DNA from: Brevibacterium luteolum | GTDB lineage: Bacteria > Actinomycetota > Actinomycetes > Actinomycetales > Brevibacteriaceae | DNA length: 64,000 nucleotides | Direction: 5' to 3' | Assembly: GCF_013004595.1 (NCBI RefSeq) | Contig: NZ_JABEMC010000006.1 | Span: 1 to 64,000, forward strand | In this document: one piece after another, positions 1-8,264 of the stretch | Layout of the letters: the number at the start of each line of letters is the position of its first letter | How positions within the stretch are numbered: the first letter of the stretch is position 1 | Translations under genes and position numbers: made by a program | The notes under the pieces: model-generated | Databases searched by the model: none | What the model was told of the DNA's origin: nothing | The model's input: the letters and a program-made list of their open reading frames with translations, nothing else

Positions 1-204
1 ACCAGACCATGCGGCCAGTAGTCATATCCGGTATTAGACCCAGTTTCCCAGGCTTATCCCGAAGTCAGGGGCAGGTTACTCACGTGTTACTCACCCGTTC
101 GCCACTCATCCACACCCAGCAAGCTGGGCGCTTCAGCGTTCGACTTGCATGTGTTAAGCACGCCGCCAGCGTTCGTCCTGAGCCAGGATCAAACTCTCCA
201 TAAA
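1..204 (-). rRNA. rrs: 16S ribosomal RNA, 5' end only
   Basis: On the minus strand positions 197-178 read AGAGTTTGATCCTGGCTCAG, the universal 27F region of 16S rRNA, followed by the conserved GACGAACGCTGGCGGCGTGC. The mature 5' end should lie seven bases upstream of AGAGTTTG, at about 204. The gene continues beyond the left edge of the window. The first variable region (tail GGGATAAGCCTGGGAAACTG) resembles Brevibacterium 16S from memory; this supports but does not prove the genus. Confidence 0.97.
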
Positions 205-330
205 AATATGAAAAACAATCCCAGCCGAAATCAAAGAAAAAGACAAGAGACAAACCAAAAATGGTCATCAAATGTCATTACATCCTTGCTTCAACCAGAA
301 ACAAAAACATTCTGGCATCACAAAAAAAAA

Positions 331-359
331 CAAACACGCTATTGAGTTCTCAAAGAACA
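331..359 (-). promoter_or_regulatory. rRNA leader conserved processing/antitermination element
   Basis: On the minus strand the leader contains TGTTCTTTGAGAACTCAATA followed by GCGTGTTTG, a block conserved in the pre-16S leaders of many actinobacteria and associated with rRNA processing or antitermination. TTCTTTGAGAA is itself a short inverted repeat. The function is known for relatives and is inferred here. Confidence 0.6.
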
Positions 360-412
360 GACGCTCATCGACTCCGCCTGGCTTGCGCCGGCCTCATCGA
401 GGCAACTTCTCT

Positions 413-440
413 ATCTTACCTCCCACTCAGACTTTGCCAA
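413..440 (-). promoter_or_regulatory. Probable rRNA promoter, proximal
   Basis: Minus-strand -35 TTGGCA (440-435), 16-base spacer, -10 TAAGAT (418-413). It is the promoter nearest to the AT-rich leader and is followed by about 200 transcribed bases before the mature 16S end. Spacing and hexamers are close to the sigma70/SigA consensus. Confidence 0.6.
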
Positions 441-529
441 CTCGACACTCGGCCGGGTTTTGAAGTTCGTGTGGGTGGCCCCGCTTTCGCTGCGTTTCCG
501 CAGCCGCCCTGCGAGGCGGGCGGTTTTCT

Positions 530-559
530 ACTCTAGACGATCTGCGACCCGATGTGCAA
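530..559 (-). promoter_or_regulatory. Probable rRNA promoter, middle
   Basis: Minus-strand -35 TTGCAC (559-554), 18-base spacer, -10 TAGAGT (535-530). It lies about 115 bases upstream of the proximal promoter in the same orientation, consistent with the multiple stacked promoters usual for rRNA operons. Confidence 0.45.
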
Positions 560-714
560 GTCGCTGTCTGCGGTCTCGCTCACCTGCCTGTTGGTCCGTC
601 TTCCGGGTGATGTTTCCATCCCCTCCGACATGGAGCAGAGTTACCCGTCTTTCCAAGCGTTTTGCCTGGTCAGAGCACTTGGACTTGCGTCCGTCGCGCT
701 GGGCAACGAGTACT

Positions 715-744
715 AACTTAGACCCCTGCGAAGCGCCGATGCAA
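715..744 (-). promoter_or_regulatory. Possible rRNA promoter, distal
   Basis: Minus-strand -35 TTGCAT (744-739), 18-base spacer, -10 TAAGTT (720-715). It is weaker and further from the leader than the other two, and is reported because orientation and spacing fit a third stacked rRNA promoter. Confidence 0.35.
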
Positions 745-842
745 CTCCGAACGCTGTGCCCTTCGTCACAGGAGTGGCCGCAGGCTGCGGATACACCGCC
801 ACGATCGGCTTGCTGACGCCATTTGCGCCTGCCGGGCGGGTG

Positions 843-1571
843 TCATTCGACAGGTTGCGCGACCTCAGGATCTTGGTTTCTCACGTTTCCGACCGCTGCT
901 CCGACTTTGACGCGTCCAACCGATGCTGGGTCGAAGCCTGCGATGAGGCCGTCGAGAACCGTGCGCGCGCCTTCGCGCTCATGCGATGGATCCAGCCAGT
1001 CACCGAGGGCCTCGGGCTCGGCCATCACCGGCATGCGGTCATGCACATCGGCCAGGTGCCCTGTCGAGGGGCAGGTGATGATCGTGGTCGAGACGAGCCA
1101 TCCGTTCTTGATCGCCGGGTCTGTCACGACCTGTCCGTCGAGGTCAGGGCGGCGCCGGAACTCGAAGAGCCCGGCCATATAGAGGGGCCGCTCGGTCTGA
1201 GCCTGCATGAGCCACGGCTGCTTGCCGGTCTCGGTCTTCTCCCATTCGTAGTAGCCGGTGACTGGGATGATGCAGCGCTGGGAGGCGAAAGCATGACGGA
1301 ACATCGGCTTCTCGTGCACGGTCTCACCGCGGGCGTTGAAGGCCTTGAAGCCGATCTTCTCCTCTTTCGCCCAGCCGGGCACGAGTCCCCAGCGGGCGGT
1401 CTCCAGCCGGCGGATGACCTCTCCTGTGTCCTCGACCCGTTCGGCGACGATCGGCAGGGCGGCGCCAGGAGGGACGTTGTACCGAGGCGCGAACGTGTAG
1501 TCGACGACATCGATGCCGAGCTCACCGACGATGTCGTGTGGATCGGTCGCCATGTTCAGTCGTCCGCACAT
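843..1571 (-). CDS. SOS response-associated peptidase (SRAP/YedK-HMCES family)
   Basis: A 242-residue protein beginning MCGRLN. In this family the initiator Met is removed and Cys2 becomes the N-terminal nucleophile that forms a covalent thiazolidine with abasic sites in single-stranded DNA, shielding them from cleavage. Visible family blocks are the N-terminal MCGR, the YNVPPG segment, ARWGLVPGWA, FNARGET, RCIIPVTGYYEW (catalytic Glu region) and the late HDRMPV motif with the conserved His. The reading frame extends upstream of MCGR, but Cys2 must be exposed, so the start at 1571 is preferred. Length is normal for the family. It stands alone, convergent with the rRNA promoter region and divergent from the MarR gene. 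No LexA box was recognised. Confidence 0.93.
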   Translation of the reverse strand: MCGRLNMATDPHDIVGELGIDVVDYTFAPRYNVPPGAALPIVAERVEDTGEVIRRLETARWGLVPGWAKEEKIGFKAFNARGETVHEKPMFRHAFASQRCIIPVTGYYEWEKTETGKQPWLMQAQTERPLYMAGLFEFRRRPDLDGQVVTDPAIKNGWLVSTTIITCPSTGHLADVHDRMPVMAEPEALGDWLDPSHEREGARTVLDGLIAGFDPASVGRVKVGAAVGNVRNQDPEVAQPVE

Positions 1572-1643
1572 ATGTTGATCGTGCCACGTCAGTATGCTGG
1601 TGCCAAGTGTTCGCAGGTGAGCAGATCCAGCAGGAGGAACGAC

Positions 1644-2147
1644 GTGGAACGGGAGTTCGACCCGATCGACGAATCGCGCAGGCAGTGGCTTGCCCATGGC
1701 TGGACCGACGCTGCCGACGGCATGACGCTCGTCATCTCCATCATGCGCGCCCACCAGCTGCTGCTCGCCCGGGTCGATCAGACGCTGCGGCCGCTGGGGC
1801 TGACCTTCTCCCGCTATGAAGTGCTTGCTCTGCTGTCCTTCACCCGTCGCGGCAGCCTGCCGATGAACAAGATCACCAAGCGCCTTCAGGTGCACGCGAC
1901 CTCGACGACGAACTCGGTCGACAGACTGGAGGCCGCCGGCCTGGTCGCCCGCCGCCCGCATCCGGCCGACGGGCGCACGACGCTCGTCGAGATCACTGAG
2001 GCCGGCCGTCAGCTCGTGACCGAGGCGACTGCCGACCTCAACCGGGACGTGTTCGAACAGCCCGGTCTCGCACCAGCCGATGTCAGCCGGCTGCTCGGTG
2101 AGCTCAGCGCTCTGCGCGCTGGTCTCGACGGCTCCGCCCGGGACTGA
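1644..2147 (+). CDS. MarR-family transcriptional regulator
   Basis: A 167-residue regulator with a winged-helix core at roughly residues 45-120: LTFSRYEVLALLSF, then PMNKITKRLQVHATSTTNSV as the recognition region, then DRLEAAGLVARRPHPADGRTTLVEIT as the wing typical of MarR proteins. The GTG start is chosen because AGGAGG lies at 1632-1637 with six bases of spacing; the long upstream extension of the frame is the antisense shadow of the SRAP gene. MarR dimers usually repress a neighbouring operon and are released by small phenolic or lipophilic ligands. The nearest candidate targets are its own divergent promoter and the acyl-CoA operon starting at 2980. The specific ligand cannot be read from the sequence. 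Confidence 0.9.
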   Translation: MEREFDPIDESRRQWLAHGWTDAADGMTLVISIMRAHQLLLARVDQTLRPLGLTFSRYEVLALLSFTRRGSLPMNKITKRLQVHATSTTNSVDRLEAAGLVARRPHPADGRTTLVEITEAGRQLVTEATADLNRDVFEQPGLAPADVSRLLGELSALRAGLDGSARD

Positions 2148-2165
2148 TGCCCCTCATCGGGCGCA

Positions 2166-2699
2166 TCAATGCGCGCAGGCGTAGGCCTGGATGATGGAGA
2201 TGACCTGACCGCGCACGCCGGTCGTCAGCAGCCCGGAGCCCAGCGGCCCGCCGTCGTCGGTGCCCAGCCGCGGCAGCTGACGCAGCGCAGTGCGGGCATG
2301 GGGTGTCAAGACGCCGAGCTGCCAGCGCACCTCGTCATCGACTGCCTCGGGATCGGCCGGCAGTGCAAGCCCGGCGGCCTGTGCCGCATAAGCGGCAGCA
2401 CCGAGGGCGTGGGCTCCCATATGCGCCACCGCAGCTGCCTGCGCTGCAGCCCGGGCTGCAGCCGCCCCCGCCGGTGAACTCGCGGAGCTGGCCGCGCGCA
2501 CGGCGTCGACGCGGCACTGGATCTGACCGGCGGCCCCGAGCTCGCCGCGACTGAAGGCGTAGGCGCGCTCGATCGCATCGCGAATCCGCTCATCGGATGT
2601 CTCGGCCTCGAACAAGGGCAGCACACGCGCGGCGCAGTCGGCAGCCCAGGCGGCGGCTGCCCGCCGGTGGGCGAGGCTGAGAGTCTGCGAGGAGACCAT
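2166..2699 (-). CDS. Imm-5-like putative immunity protein
   Basis: A 177-residue, very Ala-rich, mostly helical protein. It begins LAHRRAAAAWAADCAARVLPLFE and has a following block ERIRDAIERAYAFSRGE, the layout of the Imm-5-like family often annotated as putative immunity protein in actinobacteria. No signal peptide or membrane helix is evident, so a cytoplasmic location is likely. No polymorphic-toxin gene lies next to it, so an immunity role is unsupported by context; the family is commonly found as orphans. It converges on the MarR gene with only 18 bases between stops, where a short GC hairpin (2146-2167) could end both transcripts. Confidence 0.7.
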   Translation of the reverse strand: MVSSQTLSLAHRRAAAAWAADCAARVLPLFEAETSDERIRDAIERAYAFSRGELGAAGQIQCRVDAVRAASSASSPAGAAAARAAAQAAAVAHMGAHALGAAAYAAQAAGLALPADPEAVDDEVRWQLGVLTPHARTALRQLPRLGTDDGGPLGSGLLTTGVRGQVISIIQAYACAH

Positions 2700-2823
2700 G
2701 GGGATGACCTTCCGGGGATGTCTCTGGGGATCGAGTGGGCCGGCAGACTGCGGCAGGGTGACCGCGGTCGCACCGACAGCCTACCGCCACCACCTGCCAG
2801 ACCCCAGTCCGCAGCACCTGGGT

Positions 2824-2839
2824 GACCACCGCCTCGGGG
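2824..2839. repeat. Short GC-rich dispersed repeat (copy 1)
   Basis: GACCACCGCCTCGGGG lies in the intergenic region before the acyl-CoA operon. Its 12-base core CCACCGCCTCGG recurs in other intergenic sites of this window (21896, 41606, and reversed at 43260). Confidence 0.45.
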
Positions 2840-2866
2840 CGGATGGCACAATGGTGCCAAAGCAGA

Positions 2867-2900
2867 ATTAGTTGGACGTCCAAGTAATCTTCACTACCCT
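2867..2900 (+). promoter_or_regulatory. Operator palindrome over the -35 of the acyl-CoA operon promoter
   Basis: Bases 2867-2888 form a 22-base palindrome with one mismatched pair, centred on the perfect 12-mer TTGGACGTCCAA (2872-2883). TTGGAC also serves as a -35 hexamer, followed by a 17-base spacer and TACCCT (2895-2900) as -10. A dimeric repressor (TetR or MarR type) bound here would block polymerase. The start codon of the first gene is about 80 bases downstream. The repressor's identity is inferred, not seen. Confidence 0.6.
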
Positions 2901-2979
2901 GGACACAGACCGGTCGTGCATTCCGCGGCTGCCGCACACCCGCTGGTGCACGGCACGACCCACAGCAGAAGGAGCCACG

Positions 2980-4146
2980 ATGGCACGCTCAACCGCGTCC
3001 GCTCTGACTTTCGGGCTGACCGACGACCAGATCGAACTGTCCAATATGTGCCGCGATTTCGCCGATGCCGAGATCGCTCCGCACGCTCTTGACTGGGATG
3101 CCAACAAGCACTTCCCCGTCGACGTCATCCAGAAGTCTGCCGAGCTCGGCATGGGCGGCATCTACGTCTCCGAGGAATCCGGCGGCGTGGGCCTCGGCCG
3201 GCTCGATGCCGCGCTCATCTTCGAGGCCCTGTCGACCGGCTGCCCGTCGTTGGCCTCCTACATCTCCATCCACAACATGGTCGCGTGGATGGTCGACAAG
3301 TACGGCAATGAGGAGCAGAAGGAGAAGTACCTCCAGCCGCTCGTGGCCTTCGAGAAGCTCGGCTCCTACTGCCTGACCGAACCCAACGCCGGCTCCGACG
3401 CCGCAGCCCTGCGCACCACCGCCCGCCTCGACGGCGACCACTACGTGCTCAACGGCGTCAAGCAGTTCATCTCCGGTGCCGGCACCTCGGAGATCTACCT
3501 CGTCATGGCCCGCACCGGCCAGGAGGGATCGCGGGGCATCTCGACGTTCATCGTCGAGAAGGGCACCGAGGGCTTCGACTTCGGGCCCAATGAGATCAAG
3601 ATGGGCTGGAACGCCCAGCCGACCCGCCAGGTGTTCATGGAGAACGTGCAGGTCCCCGTCGAGAACCGCCTCGGCGAAGAAGGCGAGGGCTTCAAGATCG
3701 CGATGTCCGGCCTCGACGGCGGCCGCCTCAACATCGGCGCCTGCTCGCTCGGCGGCGGGCAGTCGGCACTTGAGAAGGCCATCACCTACATGGGTGAGCG
3801 GCAGGCCTTCGGCACCGAGCTCAACGGCTTCCAGGCACTGCGCTTCCGCCTGGCCGATATGCAGACCAAGCTCGAAGGCGCCCGCTCGCTGCTGCGCCGC
3901 GCAGCGGCCGCCTACGATGCCGGGGACCCCAACACCTCGCTGCTGGCGGCGATGGCGAAGCTGGCGGCCACCGACGCCGGCTTCGAGGTCGCCAACGACG
4001 CCCTGCAGCTGTTTGGCGGATACGGTTATCTCAACGAGTATGGGATCGAGAAGTTGGTGCGCGATCTGCGCGTCCATCAGATCCTCGAAGGCACGAACGA
4101 GATCATGCGGGTCATCATCTCCCGCAAGAGCACAGGAGTGGGATAA
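2980..4146 (+). CDS. Acyl-CoA dehydrogenase, probable isobutyryl-CoA dehydrogenase
   Basis: A 388-residue FAD enzyme that desaturates a short branched acyl-CoA to its enoyl-CoA and passes electrons to ETF. The N-terminal helical domain starts at FGLTDDQIELSNMCRDFA. The FAD/substrate block is YCLTEPNAGSDAAALRTTA, followed by the YVLNGVKQFISGAG strand region. The C-terminal signature is LQLFGGYGYLNEYGIEKLVRD, then HQILEGTNEIMR with the Glu near the usual catalytic base position. The start follows the AAGGAG at 2969-2974. The next gene encodes 3-hydroxyisobutyryl-CoA hydrolase with adjoining stop and start codons, which makes isobutyryl-CoA (valine degradation) the most likely substrate; a related short-chain substrate is possible. 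Confidence 0.9.
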   Translation: MARSTASALTFGLTDDQIELSNMCRDFADAEIAPHALDWDANKHFPVDVIQKSAELGMGGIYVSEESGGVGLGRLDAALIFEALSTGCPSLASYISIHNMVAWMVDKYGNEEQKEKYLQPLVAFEKLGSYCLTEPNAGSDAAALRTTARLDGDHYVLNGVKQFISGAGTSEIYLVMARTGQEGSRGISTFIVEKGTEGFDFGPNEIKMGWNAQPTRQVFMENVQVPVENRLGEEGEGFKIAMSGLDGGRLNIGACSLGGGQSALEKAITYMGERQAFGTELNGFQALRFRLADMQTKLEGARSLLRRAAAAYDAGDPNTSLLAAMAKLAATDAGFEVANDALQLFGGYGYLNEYGIEKLVRDLRVHQILEGTNEIMRVIISRKSTGVG

Positions 4147-5193
4147 ATGACGTCATCTGACGACGCGCTCGTCATCACACGCGTGGTGAACGGCCTCGGC
4201 CGCATCGAGCTGAACAAGGCCAAGGCGATCAACGCCCTCGGCCGCGACATGGTCGCCTCCATCGACAACGCGCTCAACGAATGGCGCGACGATGACGCGG
4301 TGGCCGCTGTGCTCATCACCGGCCGCGGCGACCGCGGCCTGTGCGCCGGCGGCGACATCAAGGCGATCTACCAGGATCTGGTCGCCGGCACCTCCGAATC
4401 CCAGGACTTCTGGGCTGAGGAGTACCGGATGAACTTCGACATCGCCAACTACCCCAAGCCCTACATCGCGATCATGCACGGCATCACGATGGGCGGCGGC
4501 GTCGGCGTGTCCGTCCACGGCTCGCACCGCGTGGTGACCGAGACGACGAAGCTCGGCATGCCCGAGACCGGCATCGGCCTGTTCCCCGACATCGGCGGCA
4601 CCCACCTGCTCGCCCAGACCCCGGGTGAGATCGGCATGTACATGGGCCTGACCGGCCTGCCGATCGGACCGGGTGCGGCACTGGCCTATGGGCTGGCCGA
4701 CACCTTCGTCCCCCAGGACAAGGTCGACGAGCTCGTCGCAGCCCTCGAGGCCGACGGCACGAAGGCCGTCGAGACCCTGGCGACCTTCGCGGCAGACGCG
4801 CCGGCCAATGAGCTGGCCGAAGCCGAGGCGTGGATCAACACCTGCTTCGCCCACGACTCCGTCGAGGCGATCATCGCAGCCCTGCTCGCCCACGGCGATG
4901 AGGATGCCGCGAAGACCGCCGAGGTCATCAAGTCGAAGTCGCCGCAGTCGCTGGCGGTGACCTTCGAGATGATCCGCACCGCCAAGACGATGACCCTGCA
5001 GGAGGTCCTCGAACGCGATCTGCGCGCCGGCACCGAGATCGCCGCCCGCCCGGATCTGCGCGAGGGCATCCGCGCCCAGGTCATCGACAAGGACCGCAAC
5101 CCGCGGTGGAACCCGGCCACCCTCGGCGAGGTCGAGCAGGCCGAGGTCGACGCGATCCTCAACACCGAACAGGACAGGAAGGTTTTCTCATGA
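4147..5193 (+). CDS. 3-hydroxyisobutyryl-CoA hydrolase (crotonase superfamily)
   Basis: A 348-residue member of the crotonase fold that hydrolyses 3-hydroxyisobutyryl-CoA to free 3-hydroxyisobutyrate, the unusual CoA-release step of valine breakdown. Blocks typical of this subgroup are [27 protein letters not shown] (oxyanion-hole loop) and [21 protein letters not shown], followed by [20 protein letters not shown] carrying the catalytic Glu. At about 350 residues it is longer than enoyl-CoA hydratases, as expected for hydrolases. The ATG begins immediately after the TAA of the dehydrogenase gene, and the gene's TGA overlaps the ATG of the next, so the three are translationally coupled. Confidence 0.92.
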   Translation: MTSSDDALVITRVVNGLGRIELNKAKAINALGRDMVASIDNALNEWRDDDAVAAVLITGRGDRGLCAGGDIKAIYQDLVAGTSESQDFWAEEYRMNFDIANYPKPYIAIMHGITMGGGVGVSVHGSHRVVTETTKLGMPETGIGLFPDIGGTHLLAQTPGEIGMYMGLTGLPIGPGAALAYGLADTFVPQDKVDELVAALEADGTKAVETLATFAADAPANELAEAEAWINTCFAHDSVEAIIAALLAHGDEDAAKTAEVIKSKSPQSLAVTFEMIRTAKTMTLQEVLERDLRAGTEIAARPDLREGIRAQVIDKDRNPRWNPATLGEVEQAEVDAILNTEQDRKVFS

Positions 5194-5966
5194 CCGACTT
5201 CGAGACGATCCTCACCGAATCCGCCGACGGCATCGCCGTCATCACGATCAACCGCCCGAAGGCGCTCAACGCGCTCAACCAGCAGGTGCTCGAGGACATC
5301 GCCACCGCCGCCGAGCAGTTCGATGCCGATGATTCCGTCAAGGCGATCATCATCACCGGCACCGACCGCGCCTTCGCCGCCGGTGCCGACATCAAGCAGA
5401 TGGCCGAGCTCGACTTCGCCACCGCCTTCAAGACCGACTTCTTCGCCGGCTGGAGCCGCCTGACCTCGGTGCGCAAGCCGACGATCGCTGCCGTCAACGG
5501 CTTCGCGCTCGGCGGCGGCTGCGAGGTCGCGATGATGTGCGACATCCTCATCGCCTCGGAGAAGGCGAAGTTCGGTCAGCCGGAGATCAACCTCGGCGTG
5601 CTGCCGGGCATGGGCGGCTCCCAGCGCCTGACCCGGGCGATCGGCAAGGCCAAGGCGATGGACCTGTGCCTGACCGGCCGGATGATGGACGCCGAGGAAG
5701 CCGAGCGCTCCGGGCTTGTGGCCCGCGTCGTCCCGCACGACGAGCTCATGGACGAGGCCCGCAAGATCGCCGCGACGATCGCTAGCAAGTCGCGCATCGC
5801 CTCGGCGATGGTCAAGGAGGCCGTCAACGCTTCCTTCGAGACGACGCTGCAGCAGGGTCTGCTCTTCGAGCGCCGTCTGTTCCACTCCTCGCTGGCGACC
5901 AACGACCAGTCTGAGGGCATGGCCGCCTTTGTCGAGAAGCGCGACCCGAACTTCACCGACACCTGA
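5190..5966 (+). CDS. Enoyl-CoA hydratase
   Basis: A 258-residue crotonase-fold protein predicted to hydrate methacrylyl-CoA or other short enoyl-CoAs, sitting between the dehydrogenase and hydrolase steps. Motifs are [11 protein letters not shown], the oxyanion loop [16 protein letters not shown], then [20 protein letters not shown] with one catalytic Glu, and [22 protein letters not shown] with the second. Both acid residues of genuine hydratases are present. The start overlaps the previous stop as ATGA, with AGGAAGG just upstream. The operon order dehydrogenase-hydrolase-hydratase covers three consecutive steps of valine catabolism. Confidence 0.92.
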   Translation: MTDFETILTESADGIAVITINRPKALNALNQQVLEDIATAAEQFDADDSVKAIIITGTDRAFAAGADIKQMAELDFATAFKTDFFAGWSRLTSVRKPTIAAVNGFALGGGCEVAMMCDILIASEKAKFGQPEINLGVLPGMGGSQRLTRAIGKAKAMDLCLTGRMMDAEEAERSGLVARVVPHDELMDEARKIAATIASKSRIASAMVKEAVNASFETTLQQGLLFERRLFHSSLATNDQSEGMAAFVEKRDPNFTDT

Positions 5967-6001
5967 TCGGTCCCGCCGGCTTCAGCCGGCAACCGCGCCC
6001 G

Positions 6002-6035
6002 AGGCGGCGGTCACCTGAACGGGTGGCCGCCGCCT
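6002..6035 (+). terminator. Strong GC hairpin after the valine operon
   Basis: Two 14-base arms (6002-6015 and 6022-6035) pair with one G-U and close a short loop. A smaller GCCGGCTTCAGCCGGC hairpin precedes it at about 5975-5990. There is no T-run, so termination strength is uncertain. Confidence 0.5.
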
Positions 6036-6113
6036 TGCGCGTGGTGTGGGTTACAGTAGTGGGCGACAGTGCTTAACAATCGTTCGGTCACCCCGATATT
6101 TCCGAGGAGAAAC

Positions 6114-7094
6114 ATGGCTCTTCCCGAGGTCCTCACCCGTCCCCTGCGGCTGCCGGTCATCGCATCGCCGATGTTCATCGCCTCCGGCCCCCAGCTCGTC
6201 ACCGCGCAGTGCCAGGCCGGTGTCATCGGCGCGTTCCCCACGCTCAACGCGCGCCCGGCCGAGCTGCTCGACGAGTGGCTGCACGAGATCGAAGAATCCA
6301 ATGCGGCCTTCGCCAAAGCGAACCCGGACAAGCCGGTCGGCGCGGTGGCCGCGAACCTCATCGTGCACCGGTCGAACAACCGCATCGAGGCCGACCTGGA
6401 GACGATCGTCAAGCACCAGGTGCCGATCGTCATCACCTCGCTGGGCGCGCGCACCGAGGTCAATGACGCCGTGCACTCCTACGGCGGCATCGTGCTCCAT
6501 GACGTCATCCACAACGGCTTCGCGCACAAAGCGATCGAGAAGGGCGCCGACGGGCTCATCCTCGTCGCCGCCGGCGCCGGCGGACATGCCGGAATGCTCT
6601 CGCCGTTCGCCTTCCTCAACGAGGTCCGCGCCTGGTTCGACGGCCCGATCGCACTCTCCGGAGCTCTCGCCCACGGCCGGTCGGTCCTCGCCGCCCAGGC
6701 GGCCGGTGCCGACTTCGCCTATGTCGGCTCGGCGTTCCTCTCGACCCCGGAGGCGCAGGTGACCGACGGCTACCGGCAGATGATCGTCGACTCCACGGCC
6801 AGCGACATCGTCTACACCAACCTCTTCACCGGTGTGCACGGCAACTACCTGCGCGGCAGCATCGAAGCCGCCGGCCTCGACCCGGACAACCTGCCCGAAT
6901 CCGACCCCTCGAAGATGAACTTCGGCTCCGGCGGCTCGGAGAAGTCGAAGGCCTGGCGCGACATCTGGGGCTCCGGCCAGGGCATCGGCACGATCGATGA
7001 GTCCTTGCCCGCCGGTGAGCTCGTCGCCCGCTTGGCCGATGAGTACGAGGCTGCCAAGGCCGACATTCTCGCCACCCTCGGGGCCGGATCATGA
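6114..7094 (+). CDS. Nitronate monooxygenase (2-nitropropane dioxygenase family)
   Basis: A 326-residue FMN-dependent TIM-barrel enzyme that oxidises alkyl nitronates such as propionate 3-nitronate to carbonyl compounds. Seen are the N-terminal RLPVIASPMFIASGPQLVTA strand, the ADGLILVAAGAGGHAG segment with the catalytic-position His, and GADFAYVGSAFLSTPEA with phosphate-binding glycines. The ATG at 6114 is preceded by GAGGAGA; the frame extends 15 codons further up without a site. It lies after a hairpin, so it may have its own promoter, and its stop overlaps the next crotonase gene. In such operons these proteins are often of unclear true substrate and may act on enoyl or nitro compounds. 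Confidence 0.88.
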   Translation: MALPEVLTRPLRLPVIASPMFIASGPQLVTAQCQAGVIGAFPTLNARPAELLDEWLHEIEESNAAFAKANPDKPVGAVAANLIVHRSNNRIEADLETIVKHQVPIVITSLGARTEVNDAVHSYGGIVLHDVIHNGFAHKAIEKGADGLILVAAGAGGHAGMLSPFAFLNEVRAWFDGPIALSGALAHGRSVLAAQAAGADFAYVGSAFLSTPEAQVTDGYRQMIVDSTASDIVYTNLFTGVHGNYLRGSIEAAGLDPDNLPESDPSKMNFGSGGSEKSKAWRDIWGSGQGIGTIDESLPAGELVARLADEYEAAKADILATLGAGS

Positions 7095-7861
7095 CCGAGC
7101 AGCCCGCGGTGCTCACCGAGGTCCGCGGCGGCGTCCTCGTCATCACCCTCAACCGGCCCGAGGCGAAGAACGCAGCGACCGCCGAGATGGTCCGGCTCAT
7201 GGCCGGGATCATCGACGATTTCGATGCGGACGACAGCCTCAGCGTCGCCGTGCTCACCGGTGCCGGCGGAACGTTCTGCTCCGGGATGGATCTCAAGGGA
7301 TTCGTGCGCGGTGAGCTGCCCGGCCTGCCCGGCCGCGGGTTCCTGGCGCTGACCGAGGCACCACCTGCCAAGCCCCTCATCGCCGCGGTCGAAGGCTACG
7401 CGCTGGCCGGTGGGTTCGAGACGATGCTCGCCTGCGATCTCGTCGTCGCCTCGGAGTCGGCGAAGTTCGGCATCCCAGAGGTCAAGCGCGGCCTGGTCGC
7501 TGCAGCCGGTGGTCTCGTGACTCTGCCGGAGCGCACCCACCGGGCGGTGGCGATGGAGATGGCGCTCACCGGTGACATCTACCCGGCGGCCTTCGGTGAG
7601 AAGCACGGCTTCGTCAACGCCTTGGTGCCTGAGGGCCAGGCACTCGACGGAGCGCTCGCGCTGGCTGAGCGGATCGCCGCGAACGGGCCGCTGGCTGTGC
7701 GCGCCTCGAAGCAGATCATCAGCGACAGCCCCGGCTGGCCGGCCGGTGAGAAGTTCACTCGCCAGGCTGCCATCAGCGACCCGGTCATGGAATCCGACGA
7801 TGCCCGCGAAGGCGCCACGGCATTCGCCGAGAAGCGCGCGCCGCGCTGGACCGGACGGTGA
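7091..7861 (+). CDS. Crotonase/enoyl-CoA hydratase family protein
   Basis: A 256-residue crotonase-fold protein coupled by ATGA overlap to the nitronate monooxygenase gene. Visible are LNRPEAKNAATAEMV, GGTFCSGMDLKGFVRGE (oxyanion loop), EGYALAGGFETMLACDLVVAS with the first Glu and FGIPEVKRGLVAAAGGLVTL with the second acidic position. The Met in the oxyanion loop and the Ala-rich stretch after the second acidic residue resemble the actinobacterial EchA8-like or isomerase-like subgroups rather than the classical hydratase upstream. The exact reaction is not determined. The gene ends the operon at a hairpin terminator. Confidence 0.88.
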   Translation: MTEQPAVLTEVRGGVLVITLNRPEAKNAATAEMVRLMAGIIDDFDADDSLSVAVLTGAGGTFCSGMDLKGFVRGELPGLPGRGFLALTEAPPAKPLIAAVEGYALAGGFETMLACDLVVASESAKFGIPEVKRGLVAAAGGLVTLPERTHRAVAMEMALTGDIYPAAFGEKHGFVNALVPEGQALDGALALAERIAANGPLAVRASKQIISDSPGWPAGEKFTRQAAISDPVMESDDAREGATAFAEKRAPRWTGR

Positions 7862-7887
7862 GAACCACCCGCACCTGTTGAACGACG

Positions 7888-7921
7888 AAGCGCCCCGCAC
7901 TGTGTTCAGTGCGAGGCGCTT
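7888..7921. terminator. Bidirectional intrinsic terminator
   Basis: Fifteen-base arms AAGCGCCCCGCACTG and CAGTGCGAGGCGCTT (14 of 15 paired) close a four-base loop. It sits between the convergent crotonase gene (+) and the small two-gene module (-) and can serve both. Confidence 0.75.
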
Positions 7922-7928
7922 TGCTCAT

Positions 7929-8264
7929 TCACGAGTTCGAGACGAGCTCTGAGGTGTCTCTGACGGTGATGGCGTTCCAGCCCGGCGTCGCGCCGCCGGC
8001 CGCGTGCACGGCTGCCCGAACTGCGGAGTCGGCTGTCTGAGCCGCCGCTTCGAAAGTGTCACCTTCGGTCGTGACGGTGGCGGCAATGAGACTTTCGTTC
8101 GCGTCCATGGAGACGGTCGAATCGAGCAGACCCATTGTCGCGTCCTCCAACGACGCAAGCTCATCGGCGAGGGCATCGAAGACTGATTCCAGATCAGTAT
8201 CGCCACTGATGGAGACGCGGAACTCGATCTCGGAAACTACCATGACGCTCTGTTGCTGACTCAT
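7929..8264 (-). CDS. Partner protein of HicA-like module, possible antitoxin
   Basis: A 111-residue acidic protein starting MSQQQSVMVV, with GGAGGAGGG upstream of the ATG. It reads as a repeating alpha-beta fold: EIEFRVSISGDTDLESVFDA, a helical stretch ASLEDATMGLLDSTVSMD, a strand with SLIAATVTTEGDT, then a helix AAAQTADSAVRAAVHAAGG. This layout resembles the small partner found beside actinobacterial HicA-like genes. No DNA-binding domain is obvious, so if it is an antitoxin it may act by protein contact rather than classic HicB autoregulation. Its ATG overlaps the stop of the upstream gene (ATGA), so the two are co-translated. Function is inferred from context only. Confidence 0.6.
   Translation of the reverse strand: MSQQQSVMVVSEIEFRVSISGDTDLESVFDALADELASLEDATMGLLDSTVSMDANESLIAATVTTEGDTFEAAAQTADSAVRAAVHAAGGATPGWNAITVRDTSELVSNS

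Larger units (their letters stand above)
205..842. other. Intergenic region: rRNA leader and promoter array
   Basis: No credible protein gene is present; open frames here have no family resemblance or ribosome sites. Bases 205-400, read on the minus strand, form an unusually AT/T-rich transcribed leader of the rRNA operon, in strong contrast to the surrounding GC-rich DNA. Bases 400-750 carry at least three sigma70-like promoters pointing toward the 16S gene, listed separately. Confidence 0.75.

Noticed and set aside
638..666. A fourth rRNA promoter around TAACTC (643-638)
   Set aside because: No acceptable -35 at 16-18 bases; the TTGGAA nearby is only seven bases away.
756..1643. Long plus-strand open frame before the MarR gene, apparently adding 296 residues
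   Set aside because: It is antisense to the SRAP gene with its clear MCGR start and family motifs; the MarR start with AGGAGG is at 1644.
2989..4077. Long minus-strand open frame opposite the acyl-CoA dehydrogenase gene
   Set aside because: A typical high-GC antisense shadow: Val/Ala/Gly/Glu-rich composition and no family motif, while the plus strand encodes a full enzyme.
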